This document shows, one piece after another, positions 44,151 to 53,718 of a stretch of 64,000 nucleotides of DNA (positions are counted from its first letter, which is position 1; each line of letters starts with the position of its first letter). The notes beneath the pieces were generated by a model, which saw nothing but the letters and a program-made list of their open reading frames with translations, was not told where the DNA came from and did not search any database. The stretch is from JAXDMU01 sp963762435 (GTDB taxonomy: Bacteria > Pseudomonadota > Alphaproteobacteria > ATCC43930 > CGMCC-115725), in contig CAVXLN010000020.1 of NCBI GenBank assembly GCA_963762435.1, positions 62,001-126,000 of the forward strand. The letters are read 5' to 3'. Made by a program: the position numbers and the translations under genes.

Positions 44151-45407
44151 ATGGTCATGGCCTCTTTGATCGATGCGGCCGAGACGGTCAAGCGGCTCGG
44201 CATTTCCAAGGCGACGCTTTACGCTTATGTCAGCCGTGGGCAGATCCGGGCCGCACCCGATCCGGCCGATCCACGCCGCAAGCTTTATCGGGCCGAGGAT
44301 GTCGAGGCGCTCCGGACACGGAAGCAGCGCGGCCGCCGGTTCGAGGCCGTGGCGCAATCGACGCTCGATTGGGGCGTGCCGATTCTCGATTCGGCGATCA
44401 CGCTCATCCGCGACGGCCGGCTCTTCTATCGAGGACAGGAAGCGATCGCCTTGGCGGACGACATGTCGGTCGAGGCGCTGGCCTGTCTGCTGTGGCAATG
44501 CGGCGCTATCGATCCCTTCGGTGATGACGCGGCGGAGCTGCCCGAGTTCACCGATGGGATGCTGGCGAAGCTGGCCGGCTCAGCCCCGATCGATCGGCTG
44601 ACGACCGTATTGCCGCTGGCTGAATCCATGGGGCTGGCGGCACGGGTGCGAAATCGGGCATCGCTCTGGAGCGAGGCGGCGCATCTGATCCGGCTCCTGG
44701 CCGCGGTCTCGGTCGGTATGCAGCCGAGCCGCCGGCCCGTGGCGGAGGTGCTCGGCGCCGCGTGGCGATTGGCGCCGGCGCAGATCGACCTCGTCCGCGC
44801 GGCCCTCATCCTGTCGGCCGATCACGAGCTCAATCCTTCGAGCTTCACCGTCCGTTGCGTGGCCTCGACCAGTGCTGGACTGCCGGCCTGTCTGCTTGCC
44901 GGCCTGGCGGCCCTCTCCGGACCGCGTCATGGCGGCATGGTCGCGCGCGTCGAGGCTTTTCTTGACGATAGTGTCGGCAAAGCGGCACCGCATCGCCTCG
45001 TCAATGCGGAGCTGGCCGAGGCGGCGGCGATCGACCGGCCCGAGCCGCGCCAGATCATCGCTCAGCGTCTTCAGCGGGGCGAAGCGCTGCCGGGCTTCGG
45101 CCATCCGCTCTATCTTGAAGGCGATCCGCGCGGCCGAGCGCTGCTCGCCCGGCTGCCGGCGGACGATCCGGCGCGGGCGCTGGCGTCGGCGGTCGCGGCA
45201 CTCGGCGGCGAGGCGCCTAATATCGATTTCGGGTTGGCTGCGTTGGTACGGCATCTCGGTTTGCCGTCCGGCGCCGGCTTCACGCTCTTTGCGCTCGGCC
45301 GCAGCATCGGTTGGATCGCCCACGCGCTGGAGCAGAGCAAGGAGGAGGGGCCGATTCGCCCGCGTGCCCGCTATATCGGGCCGGAGCCCAGCAGCTCCGG
45401 CCTTTGA
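44151..45407 (+). CDS. Citrate synthase with N-terminal MerR-like HTH (regulator-enzyme fusion)
   Basis: The 418-residue product begins with a MerR/excisionase-type helix-turn-helix (AAETVKRLGISKATLYAYVSRGQIR, then KLYRAEDVEALR). A ~350-residue citrate-synthase domain follows, with His motifs GPRHGGM and GFGHPLY and the Asp motif PNIDFGLAALV, so the active site may be intact. ATG 44121 is also in frame, but codons 44121-44150 are AT-rich and overlap the dyads, so ATG 44151 or 44157 is preferred. It probably binds the divergent promoter and may sense oxaloacetate or acyl-CoA; this is inference from the fusion. Confidence 0.85.
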   Translation: MVMASLIDAAETVKRLGISKATLYAYVSRGQIRAAPDPADPRRKLYRAEDVEALRTRKQRGRRFEAVAQSTLDWGVPILDSAITLIRDGRLFYRGQEAIALADDMSVEALACLLWQCGAIDPFGDDAAELPEFTDGMLAKLAGSAPIDRLTTVLPLAESMGLAARVRNRASLWSEAAHLIRLLAAVSVGMQPSRRPVAEVLGAAWRLAPAQIDLVRAALILSADHELNPSSFTVRCVASTSAGLPACLLAGLAALSGPRHGGMVARVEAFLDDSVGKAAPHRLVNAELAEAAAIDRPEPRQIIAQRLQRGEALPGFGHPLYLEGDPRGRALLARLPADDPARALASAVAALGGEAPNIDFGLAALVRHLGLPSGAGFTLFALGRSIGWIAHALEQSKEEGPIRPRARYIGPEPSSSGL

Positions 45408-45457
45408 TCAGGCCAAAATCCTGCCGCAATCCCCTGCGATCCTAAGTGTTTCGCCGG

Positions 45458-46518
<1,061 letters not shown>

Positions 46519-46519
<1 letters not shown>

Positions 46520-47007
46520 CAGCCTGCTGCCGCCGCTTCGTCCTTCGGCGCGCAATCGGCGCAGATGCCGCGCACCTCGATCGTCTGGTGCAGCGCCTTG
46601 AAGCCCATCGCGGCGGCACGTTCCGAGACCGCGCGGGCGATTTCGGCATCGTCGAGCTCGCCGATGGAGCCGCAGCGGGTGCAGATCAGAAACTGGCCGG
46701 CATGCTCCTGCTCCGGCCGCGTGCAGCCGATATACGCATTGAGCGATTCGATCCGATGCACCAGCCCGTGATCCATCAGGAAATCGAGCGCCCGATAGAT
46801 GGTCGGCGGTGCGGCACGGCCATGCAATGCCTTGAGTTCGTCCAAGAGCTCATAGGCGCCGACCGGCTCGTGCCGGCGCCAGACCAGCTCCAGCACCTGG
46901 CGTCTGAGCTCGGTCAGCCTGGCACCGCGCGCATCGCAGACCGAGGCCGCCCGGTCGAGTGCGGTCTCGACGCATTCGGCATGATCGTGGAGGCGCGGCG
47001 CGAACAT
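46519..47007 (-). CDS. zur: Fur-family repressor, probably Zur
   Basis: The 162-residue product has the Fur winged helix (TELRRQVLELVW..HEPVGAYELLDELK, then PPTIYRALDFLMDHGLVHRIESLNAYIGC) and two CxxC pairs for structural zinc (CTRC, CADC). It lacks the Fur-type HHDH run and is coupled to a CobW GTPase, so Zur is the best assignment. It would repress zinc-uptake genes when zinc is ample. Only 3 bp separate it from the Tat-protein gene upstream. Confidence 0.85.
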
Positions 47008-47010
47008 GAT

Positions 47011-47319
47011 CTAGGCGGGTCCGGCGTCGCGCGATGCTGCGAGGCTGCAGCCGCAGATCGGGCAGCGCGCCGCCGCGAGCGCCTGGTCGAGCGCTGCCGG
47101 TGTCACGCTCGACCCGAGTCGTGCCGCCAATTCGTCGGCAAGTTGCTTATGGTAGGGATCGGCAACGCTGGAACAGGCGTTCATGTAAGCGCGATGCTCG
47201 TCGGCGGTCATCTTTTGCGGCGTAAAGGCTTGAGCAAATTTATCCGTACCGACCAATCCGATACCGCCGAGAGCCGTCGTGACGAGAAACCGTCGCCGTG
47301 TCGGATTATTGCCAGCCAC
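47011..47319 (-). CDS. Small Tat-exported protein with C-terminal CPICGC motif
   Basis: The 102-residue product has a twin-arginine signal (TRRRFLVTTALGGIGLV) and starts at GTG 47319, supported by GAGGAGG seven bases before. The mature part has Cys in NACSSVAD and ends with RCPICGCSLAAS, a CxxCxC cluster that could bind zinc or another metal. No family recognised. As first gene of the operon with zur and cobW it is a candidate periplasmic zinc-binding factor; inference from motif and context only. Confidence 0.7.
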   Translation of the reverse strand: MAGNNPTRRRFLVTTALGGIGLVGTDKFAQAFTPQKMTADEHRAYMNACSSVADPYHKQLADELAARLGSSVTPAALDQALAAARCPICGCSLAASRDAGPA

Positions 47320-47885
47320 CTCAATGCCTCCTCATCCTCCGTCGGAACAGGTGCTAAACTACGGCTCGGGCAGCGGGCGGGTCAATCTCGGCCGGTCGAG
47401 CCGCCCTGGGGCGCGGTGCCGCTCCTGCCGATGGAAGGAACGGGTAGCGATCGACGTTGTGGTCACATGAGATCGATATCACAGCAGTTCCCAAGGGGGC
47501 TCGTCAGGCCGCGATGAGGATGATCGCACGCTCATGGCCAGCTTCGGCGGCCGGGCGTCTTGGCCCGCGACGATCGGCGGCATTTGATGCGTCTTTGCTC
47601 AAGACATTGTTAAGCACAACAGTCGGACTATTCTCACTATACCCGGATGACGGACGTTCCCACCGTGGTCCCGGCTTTTTGAATTTGTTGAAACGATCCT
47701 GCCGATGGGCGGCGGAGCCTGGGCCAGCGATGGTCCGGTGCTGCCCTGCACCGCGCGCTTGCGCAAGCAAGGCGCGCGGCAACCCGCCGCACCAAAGGAT
47801 GATCGGCCGAATCCGTCACAGTCCGCCGAGAGACGGACGACGAACCAGCGATCTGGTAACGCACTGTACCTGAGCGGAGTCTACC
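47320..47885. other. 566-bp intergenic region before prkA
   Basis: No convincing gene on either strand; the open frames here have poor coding character. A possible sigma-70-like promoter for the prkA operon is TTGTTA / TATTCT with 16-bp spacing around 47609-47636, at low confidence. Promoters for the leftward zinc operon should lie near 47320-47400, but no clear Zur box is visible. Confidence 0.45.
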
Positions 47886-49836
47886 ATGCCGGCCTATGAC
47901 AATCTCTTCAGCTCCTTCGCGCGGTTCTACGAGAATCAGCGGGAACATGAGATGTCGCTCGAAGACTATATTCGCGGCTGCTCGGACGACCCGATGATGT
48001 ATGCGAGCGCGCCCGAACGCCTTTTGAAGGCGATCGGCGAGCCGAGAGTGGTCGATACGAGCCTCGACTCGCGGACGGGTCGGATCTTCATGAACCGGAC
48101 CATCAAGGTCTATCCCGCGTTCGAGGATTTCTACGGCATGGAAGAGACGATCGAACGGATCGTCGGATTCTTCCGTTATGCCGCCCAAGGCCTCGAGGAA
48201 CGGAAGCAGATCCTCTATCTGCTGGGTCCCGTCGGCGGCGGCAAATCGTCGCTGGCCGAGCGGCTGAAACAGCTGATGGAAACCCATCCGATCTATGTGC
48301 TGAAGGCCGGCAACGATGTCAGCCCCTTGCTCGAATCCCCGCTCGGCCTGTTCTCGCCCGATCAGTTCGGCAACACGCTCGAGGAGAAGTACGGCATTCC
48401 GCGCCGGCGCCTGACCGGCCTGATGTCGCCCTGGGCGGCGAAGCGGCTCGACGAGTTCGAGGGCGATGTCTCGCGCTTCAAGGTCGTGCGTCTGCAGCCC
48501 TCGCGGCTGAAGCAGATCGCCGTCGCCAAGACCGAGCCCGGCGACGAGAACAATCAGGATATTTCGAGCCTGGTCGGCAAGGTCGATATCCGGAAGCTCG
48601 AATTCCTCAACCAGAGCGACCCGGACGCCTATTCCTACTCGGGCGGCCTCAACCGGACGACCCAGGGCATTCTCGAATTCGTCGAGATGTTCAAGGCGCC
48701 GATCAAGATGCTGCATCCGCTGCTGACGGCGACGCAGGAAGGCAATTATATCGGCACCGAGAATATCGGCGGCCTGCCGTTCCAGGGCATCATCCTGGCG
48801 CACTCGAACGAGGCGGAGTGGCAGACCTTCACGCAACAACCGCAACAACGAAGCCTTCATCGACCGCATCTCGGTCATCAAGGTGCCCTATTGCCTGCGC
48901 TCGACCGAGGAATGCCAGATCTACCAAAAGCTGCTCCAGAGCAGCGAGCTCTCGAAGGCGCCCTGCGCGCCCGGCACGCTCGACATGCTGGCGCGCTTCT
49001 CGGTGCTGTCGCGCTTGAAGGCGCATGAGAACTCGAACCACTATTCCAAGATGCGAGTCTACGATGGCGACAGCCTCAAGGACTCCGATCCGCGCGCCAA
49101 GTCGGTCCAGGAATATCGCGATGCCGCCGGCGTCGACGAAGGCATGGAGGGCATCTCGACCCGCTTCGCCTTCAAGGTGCTGTCGCAAACCTTCAATTTC
49201 GACAATCAGGAGATCGCGGCCGATCCGGTCCATCTCATGTATGTGATGGAGCAGGCGATCCGCCGGGAGCAGTTCCCCGAGGACACCGAGAAGCGGCTGC
49301 TCAACTTCATCAAGAGCGATCTGGCGCCGCGCTACAGCCGAGTTCATCGGTCACGAGATCCAGAAGGCCTATCTCGAATCCTACTCGGATTACGGCCAGA
49401 ACCTGTTCGACCGCTACGTCGCCTATGCCGACGCCTGGATCGAAGATCAGGACTACAAGGATCCGGACACCGGCCAGCTGATGAATCGCGAGCTTTTGAA
49501 TCAGGAGCTGTCGCAAGATCGAGAAGCCGGCGGGCATCGCCAACCCAAAGGATTTCCGCAACGAGGTGGTAAAGTTCGCGCTCCGCAACCGAGCCGCCAA
49601 TTCCGGGCGTAATCCCGACATGGACCTCCTACGAAAAACTGCGGGAGGTCATCGAGAAGCGGATGTTCAGCCAGGTCGAGGATCTGCTGCCGGTGATCAG
49701 CTTCGGCAGCAAGAAGGACTCGGAAAGCGACAATAAGCATGCACAATTCGTCGAGCGCATGACCTCGCGCAAATATACCGAGCGGCAAGTGCGCCGGCTG
49801 GTCGAGTGGTACATGCGCGTCAACAAGGCAGGCTAG
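47886..49836 (+). pseudogene. prkA: PrkA serine protein kinase gene with four +1 frameshifts
   Basis: Reading through, this is full-length PrkA/YeaG (648 residues if repaired): AAA-type P-loop GPVGGGKSS from Gly114, SEEC-like STEECQIYQKLL, YSKMRVYDGDSLKDSDPRAKS, STRFAFKVLSQ and KIEKPAGIANPKDFRNEVVKF. The frame shifts by one extra base at about 48831 (TTC-A-CGC), 49336 (TAC-A-GCC), 49514 (TCG-C-AAG) and 49617 (CCC-G-ACA). Removing these four bases gives an uninterrupted 649-codon gene ending TAG 49836. No homopolymers are involved. It may be a decaying gene or a cluster of insertion errors. The family is a stress-linked Ser/Thr kinase operating with YeaH and SpoVR, both intact downstream. Confidence 0.93.
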
Positions 49837-49870
49837 CCGCCGGCGGATCAAAGGGGCGAGGCAGGAAGTT

Positions 49871-51175
49871 ATGAACATCGTCGATCGCCGCCCCAACCCG
49901 AAGGGCAAAAGCCTCGGCAATCGCCGCAGGTTCATCGAGCGGGCGCGGGCGGAAGTGAAGGGTGCGGTGCTCGACGCACTCCGCAAGCGCAAGATCACCG
50001 AGGTCGAGGGCAGCGAGAAGGTCTCGATCCCGACCCGCGGCATCGACGAGCCGAGCTTCCGCCAGGGCTCGTCGGGCGGTCAGCGGCATTATGTGGTGCC
50101 CGGCAACAAGCAGCATGTGGTCGGCGACGAGATCGAGCGGCCCCAAGGCGGTGCCGGCGGCCGCGGCTCGGAAGCGAGCGACGATGGCGAGGGGGAGGAT
50201 GCCTTCGAGTTCACCCTCACCAAGGAGGAGTTCCTCGATCTCTTCTTCGAAGATCTGGCGCTGCCCGATCTCGTGAAGAAGAAGCTGTCGGAGGCCTCCT
50301 CGCCCGAATTGTCGCGCGCCGGCTATGCGGTCAGCGGCAACCCGGCCAATCTCAACCTCGTGCGCACCATGCGCAATTCGATGGCCCGCCGGCTGTCGCT
50401 GAAGCGGCCCAAACTCGAGGATCTCCAGGCGCTCGAGGCCGAGGTCGAGGCGCTCAAGGAGAAAGGACCGTCAGTGGCCCTCGACGAGGCGGTCGCGAAG
50501 CTCGAGAGGCTGCAGCGCCGGTCGAAGGCGATCCCCTATTTCGACCCGATCGATATTCGCTACAACCGCTTCGAACGCGTGCCGAAGCCCAATGTCCAGG
50601 CAGTCATGTTCTGCCTCATGGATGTGTCGGGTTCGATGACCGAGCGCATGAAAGATCTGGCCAAGCGCTTTTTCATGTTGCTGCACATCTTTCTGGTGCG
50701 TCGATACAAGCAGGTCGACATCGTCTTCATCCGCCACACCTCGACGGCGCAGGAGGTCGATGAGGAGACCTTCTTCTACAGCCGCGAGACCGGCGGCACG
50801 GTCGTCTCGACGGCACTTCAGGAGATGCAGCGCATCGTCAAGGAGCGCTATCCGCTCGATGCCTGGAACATCTATGCGGCCCAGGCGTCGGACGGCGACA
50901 ATTTTGGTGCCGATAGCGGCCGCTGCATCGCGTTGCTCAACGAGCTGCTGCCGGTCTGCCAATATTTTGCCTATATCGAGGTCAGCGAATCCGGCGACGG
51001 CTTCGGCGACCGGCGCATGGACAAGACCGATCTCTGGCGGTCCTATGCCGATGTGGCGCCGGCCCACGCGAATTTCGCGATGCGCAAGGTCGGTGATCCG
51101 GCCCATATCTTCGCTGTGTTCCACGACCTCTTTTCGCGCGACAAATCCAAGGTCGCCGAACAGGAGACTGCCTGA
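49871..51175 (+). CDS. yeaH: YeaH/YhbH family (DUF444) VWA protein
   Basis: The 434-residue product has an N-terminal RRPNPKGKSLGNRRRFIERAR basic region and SRGIDEPSF-like GIDEPSFRQG. A VWA-like domain carries MIDAS motif DVSGSM from Asp251 and EETFFYSRETGGTVVSTALQEM. It acts with PrkA and SpoVR in a conserved stress- and nitrogen-starvation-associated operon; the molecular role is unclear. 34 bp after the prkA stop; its stop TGA overlaps the spoVR start (TGATG). Confidence 0.93.
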   Translation: MNIVDRRPNPKGKSLGNRRRFIERARAEVKGAVLDALRKRKITEVEGSEKVSIPTRGIDEPSFRQGSSGGQRHYVVPGNKQHVVGDEIERPQGGAGGRGSEASDDGEGEDAFEFTLTKEEFLDLFFEDLALPDLVKKKLSEASSPELSRAGYAVSGNPANLNLVRTMRNSMARRLSLKRPKLEDLQALEAEVEALKEKGPSVALDEAVAKLERLQRRSKAIPYFDPIDIRYNRFERVPKPNVQAVMFCLMDVSGSMTERMKDLAKRFFMLLHIFLVRRYKQVDIVFIRHTSTAQEVDEETFFYSRETGGTVVSTALQEMQRIVKERYPLDAWNIYAAQASDGDNFGADSGRCIALLNELLPVCQYFAYIEVSESGDGFGDRRMDKTDLWRSYADVAPAHANFAMRKVGDPAHIFAVFHDLFSRDKSKVAEQETA

Positions 51176-52731
51176 TGGCTATCGTTCTCGATCGCTCCCA
51201 ACCCCTGTTCGACGGTCCGGAATGGGATTTCGAGAAGCTGAAGCGCGCGCATGACGCGATCGAGGTGATCGCGCGCAAGGAACTCGGCCTCGATGTCTAT
51301 CCGACCCAGATCGAGGTGATCACGTCCGAGCAGATGCTCGATGCCTATGCCTCGGTGGGATTGCCGCTGATGTACCGGCATTGGAGCTTCGGCAAGCGCT
51401 TCGCCTATAACGAGGCGCTCTATCGCAAGGGGCTTCAGGGTCTCGCCTACGAGATCGTGATCAATTCCAACCCCTGCCTCTGCTACATCATGGAAGAGAA
51501 CTCCATGACCATGCAGACGCTGGTCATCGCGCACGCGGCCTTCGGCCATAACCACTTCTTCAAGAACAATTATCTGTTCCAGCAATGGACAGATGCGTCC
51601 GGCATTCTCGATTACCTCGCCTTCGCGCGCGACTATGTCATGAAGTGCGAGGAGCGGTACGGGGTCCTGCGCGTCGAGCGCATTCTCGACGCGGCCCATG
51701 CGCTCATGGATCAGAGCGTCAATCGCTATGCCCGCCGCAAGCCGTTGAATTTCGCCGACGAGCAGAGGCGCGACACGACCCGCCGGCAGCATGCCGAAAA
51801 GACCTACAACGACCTCTGGCGCACGGTTCCGGCACCGGACGCCCTGAAAAAGCTCGACGCCGACGAGGTCGCCAAGATGCAGCGCGAGCATGTGCGCCAG
51901 CTCGGCCTGCCGGAAGAGAATTTGCTCTATTTCATGGAGAAGCACGCCCCCAATCTCGAAGGCTGGGAGCGCGAGCTGTGCCGCATCGTCCGCAACATCT
52001 CGCAATATTACTATCCGCAGAAGCAGACCAAGGTGATCAACGAGGGCTGCGCCACCTTCGTCCATTACGAGATCATGCATCGGCTGCATGAGAAGGGACT
52101 GTTGACCGACGGCTCGATGCTGGAATTCCTGCATTCGCATACGAGCGTGGTGTTCCAGCCGAACTATGACGATCCGCGCTATAGCGGCATCAATCCCTAT
52201 GCGCTGGGCTTCGCCATGATGGACGATATCAAGCGCCTCTGCCTCAATCCGACCGAGGAGGATCAGCATTTCTTCCCGCAGATCGCCGGCAACCAGGATC
52301 CTTACGGCACGCTCCGCGACGCCTGGGCGAATTATCGCGACGAAAGCTTCATTCTGCAGTTCATGTCGCCCAACGTCATCCGCAAGTTCAAATTCTTCCG
52401 CGTCTACGACAATGCGGCCGAGCCGACCATGCTGGTCGATGCGATTCATGACGAGATGGGCTATCGCGAGGTGCGCTCGGCGCTCGCCCGATCCTACGAT
52501 CTGTCACGGCGCGAGCCCGATATCCAGGTCGCCGATGTCGACATGACCGGCGACCGCACGCTGAAGCTGCGCCACAGCGTGCATGACGGCATCCTGCTCG
52601 ATGACAAGACCTGCCGCTCGGTCCTGAAGCACGTCGCCGATCTCTGGACCTACGGCGTCAAGCTCGAGGAGATCGATGCCTCGACCGATGCCGTGCTGAA
52701 GACGCACGAGTTCGAGGGGATCAATAGTTAG
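51175..52731 (+). CDS. spoVR: SpoVR family protein (YcgB-like)
   Basis: The 518-residue product is typical of the SpoVR/YcgB family. It has YPTQIEVITSEQMLDAY, LPLMYRHWSFGKRF, NPCLCYIMEENSMTMQTLVIAHAAFGHNHFFKNN and GCATFVHYEIMHRLHEKGLL. The His/Glu-rich stretches are suggestive of a metal site. In sporulating bacteria the family is linked to the cortex; in proteobacteria it is part of the prkA-yeaH stress operon. Function unresolved. Normal length. Coupled to yeaH. Confidence 0.94.
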   Translation: MAIVLDRSQPLFDGPEWDFEKLKRAHDAIEVIARKELGLDVYPTQIEVITSEQMLDAYASVGLPLMYRHWSFGKRFAYNEALYRKGLQGLAYEIVINSNPCLCYIMEENSMTMQTLVIAHAAFGHNHFFKNNYLFQQWTDASGILDYLAFARDYVMKCEERYGVLRVERILDAAHALMDQSVNRYARRKPLNFADEQRRDTTRRQHAEKTYNDLWRTVPAPDALKKLDADEVAKMQREHVRQLGLPEENLLYFMEKHAPNLEGWERELCRIVRNISQYYYPQKQTKVINEGCATFVHYEIMHRLHEKGLLTDGSMLEFLHSHTSVVFQPNYDDPRYSGINPYALGFAMMDDIKRLCLNPTEEDQHFFPQIAGNQDPYGTLRDAWANYRDESFILQFMSPNVIRKFKFFRVYDNAAEPTMLVDAIHDEMGYREVRSALARSYDLSRREPDIQVADVDMTGDRTLKLRHSVHDGILLDDKTCRSVLKHVADLWTYGVKLEEIDASTDAVLKTHEFEGINS

Positions 52732-52753
52732 GCCGGTTCTGCTTGTCTTGAAC

Positions 52754-52762
52754 TTATCCACA
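52754..52762. promoter_or_regulatory. Perfect DnaA-box sequence
   Basis: TTATCCACA, the strict DnaA box consensus, stands alone in the gap after spoVR. No second box was noticed nearby, so this is not an origin. Confidence 0.4.
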
Positions 52763-52804
52763 CCCGTCCAATCCACGTCATCTTGACCGCTCGGCTTCGT
52801 TCGT

Positions 52805-52819
52805 GTTCCCTTTCCGTTC
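52805..52819. promoter_or_regulatory. LexA-type box (GTTC-N7-GTTC)
   Basis: GTTCCCTTTCCGTTC fits the direct-repeat SOS operator of alphaproteobacteria exactly. It lies 27-41 bp before ATG 52846 and downstream of a TTGACC -35-like sequence at 52783, a position suited to repression. CCGTTC-N8-GAACGG also forms a dyad (52814-52833). Confidence 0.6.
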
Positions 52820-52845
52820 ATAACAACGAACGGAGCGACGACGAG

Positions 52846-53718
52846 ATGACGATGGCAGACGGTTCCGGCCCCTTCAGGGGAACGAAGTCGGACTTTGCCC
52901 GCATGGCCGCCGCTGAAGATGCCGAGATGCTGAAGGAGCTGGCCGGGATCGGCATGCGGCTCGTCCGCCTCCTCGAGACGAATGCCGAGGCCAAGATGGC
53001 GGTGGATCCCGCCTGCGATCTCGGCCCGGTCGATCAAGCCTTCGCCAAGCTCTCGCGTTCGGTTCGCCAGACGCTGGCCCTCAAGGCGAAGCTCTCCGAG
53101 CTGGCGGCGAAGCGGAATTCGGCCGTCGCAGGCGACGAGCGGAAGCGTGAGGCCGATGCCTCGCGCCGTCGCTGGCGCAAGGTCAAGCTCGGGCGCGCCG
53201 TCGCCGAGACGGTCAAGGCCGAGTACAGCCGGTCCGACACGGAGAATCTGCTGACCGATCTCCAGGAGCGGCTCGACGATCCCGATATCGATGTCGATCT
53301 CGCCACACGCTCGATCGGCGAGATGGTGGCGAGTGTGTGCGACGATCTCGGCATCGAGATCAATCGCGAGATCTGGCGGGCCAAGGGCTGGTATCTGACC
53401 GAGAATTGGCGGGTACGCGACCCGGTCGAGCCGGTGCCACAAGCACCGGCGCGATCCATCGAGGAGATCACGGCCGAGGCGCTCGCCATGATGGACGAGA
53501 TGAACTCATGGCCCGCCGCCACCCGGCGCCCCGCCCATCTGGGGCAGCCGATGATTGGGGAGGAGAACCGGCAGGGGTCAACCCCGCCGCCGGTTCCGCT
53601 TGCCCGATTCCGCGATCAGAAGTCGCGGATCTCGCGATCCTTGGTTTCCGGTACGAAGATCATGCCGACGACGAAGGTGATGCCGGCGATGATGATCGGA
53701 TACCAGAGCCCGCTATAG
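52846..53718 (+). CDS. Unknown cytoplasmic protein with a LexA-like upstream site
   Basis: The 290-residue product starts at MTMADGS (GGAG spaced 10) or two codons later. The first ~220 residues are charged and helical: FARMAAAEDAEMLKELAGIGMRLVRLLETNAEA, KRKREADASRRRWRKVKLGRAV-like basic helix, and DPDIDVDLATRSIGEMVASVCDDLGIEINREIWRAKGW. No signal. The last ~50 residues run antisense through the end of the MFS gene (103-bp overlap) and are less protein-like, so the true end may be eroded. No family recognised. The SOS-like box suggests damage induction; inference. Confidence 0.6.
   Translation: MTMADGSGPFRGTKSDFARMAAAEDAEMLKELAGIGMRLVRLLETNAEAKMAVDPACDLGPVDQAFAKLSRSVRQTLALKAKLSELAAKRNSAVAGDERKREADASRRRWRKVKLGRAVAETVKAEYSRSDTENLLTDLQERLDDPDIDVDLATRSIGEMVASVCDDLGIEINREIWRAKGWYLTENWRVRDPVEPVPQAPARSIEEITAEALAMMDEMNSWPAATRRPAHLGQPMIGEENRQGSTPPPVPLARFRDQKSRISRSLVSGTKIMPTTKVMPAMMIGYQSPL

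Noticed and set aside
47457..47881. Several short frames in the gap before prkA
   Set aside because: Composition and lack of starts are unlike real genes here.
48831..49617. Programmed +1 frameshifting in prkA
   Set aside because: No slippery sequence or structure is seen and four separate events in one bacterial gene would be without precedent to my knowledge.
52754..52762. DnaA box as sign of a replication origin
   Set aside because: Only one box, no AT-rich unwinding region and no dnaA/parAB/hemE neighbours.
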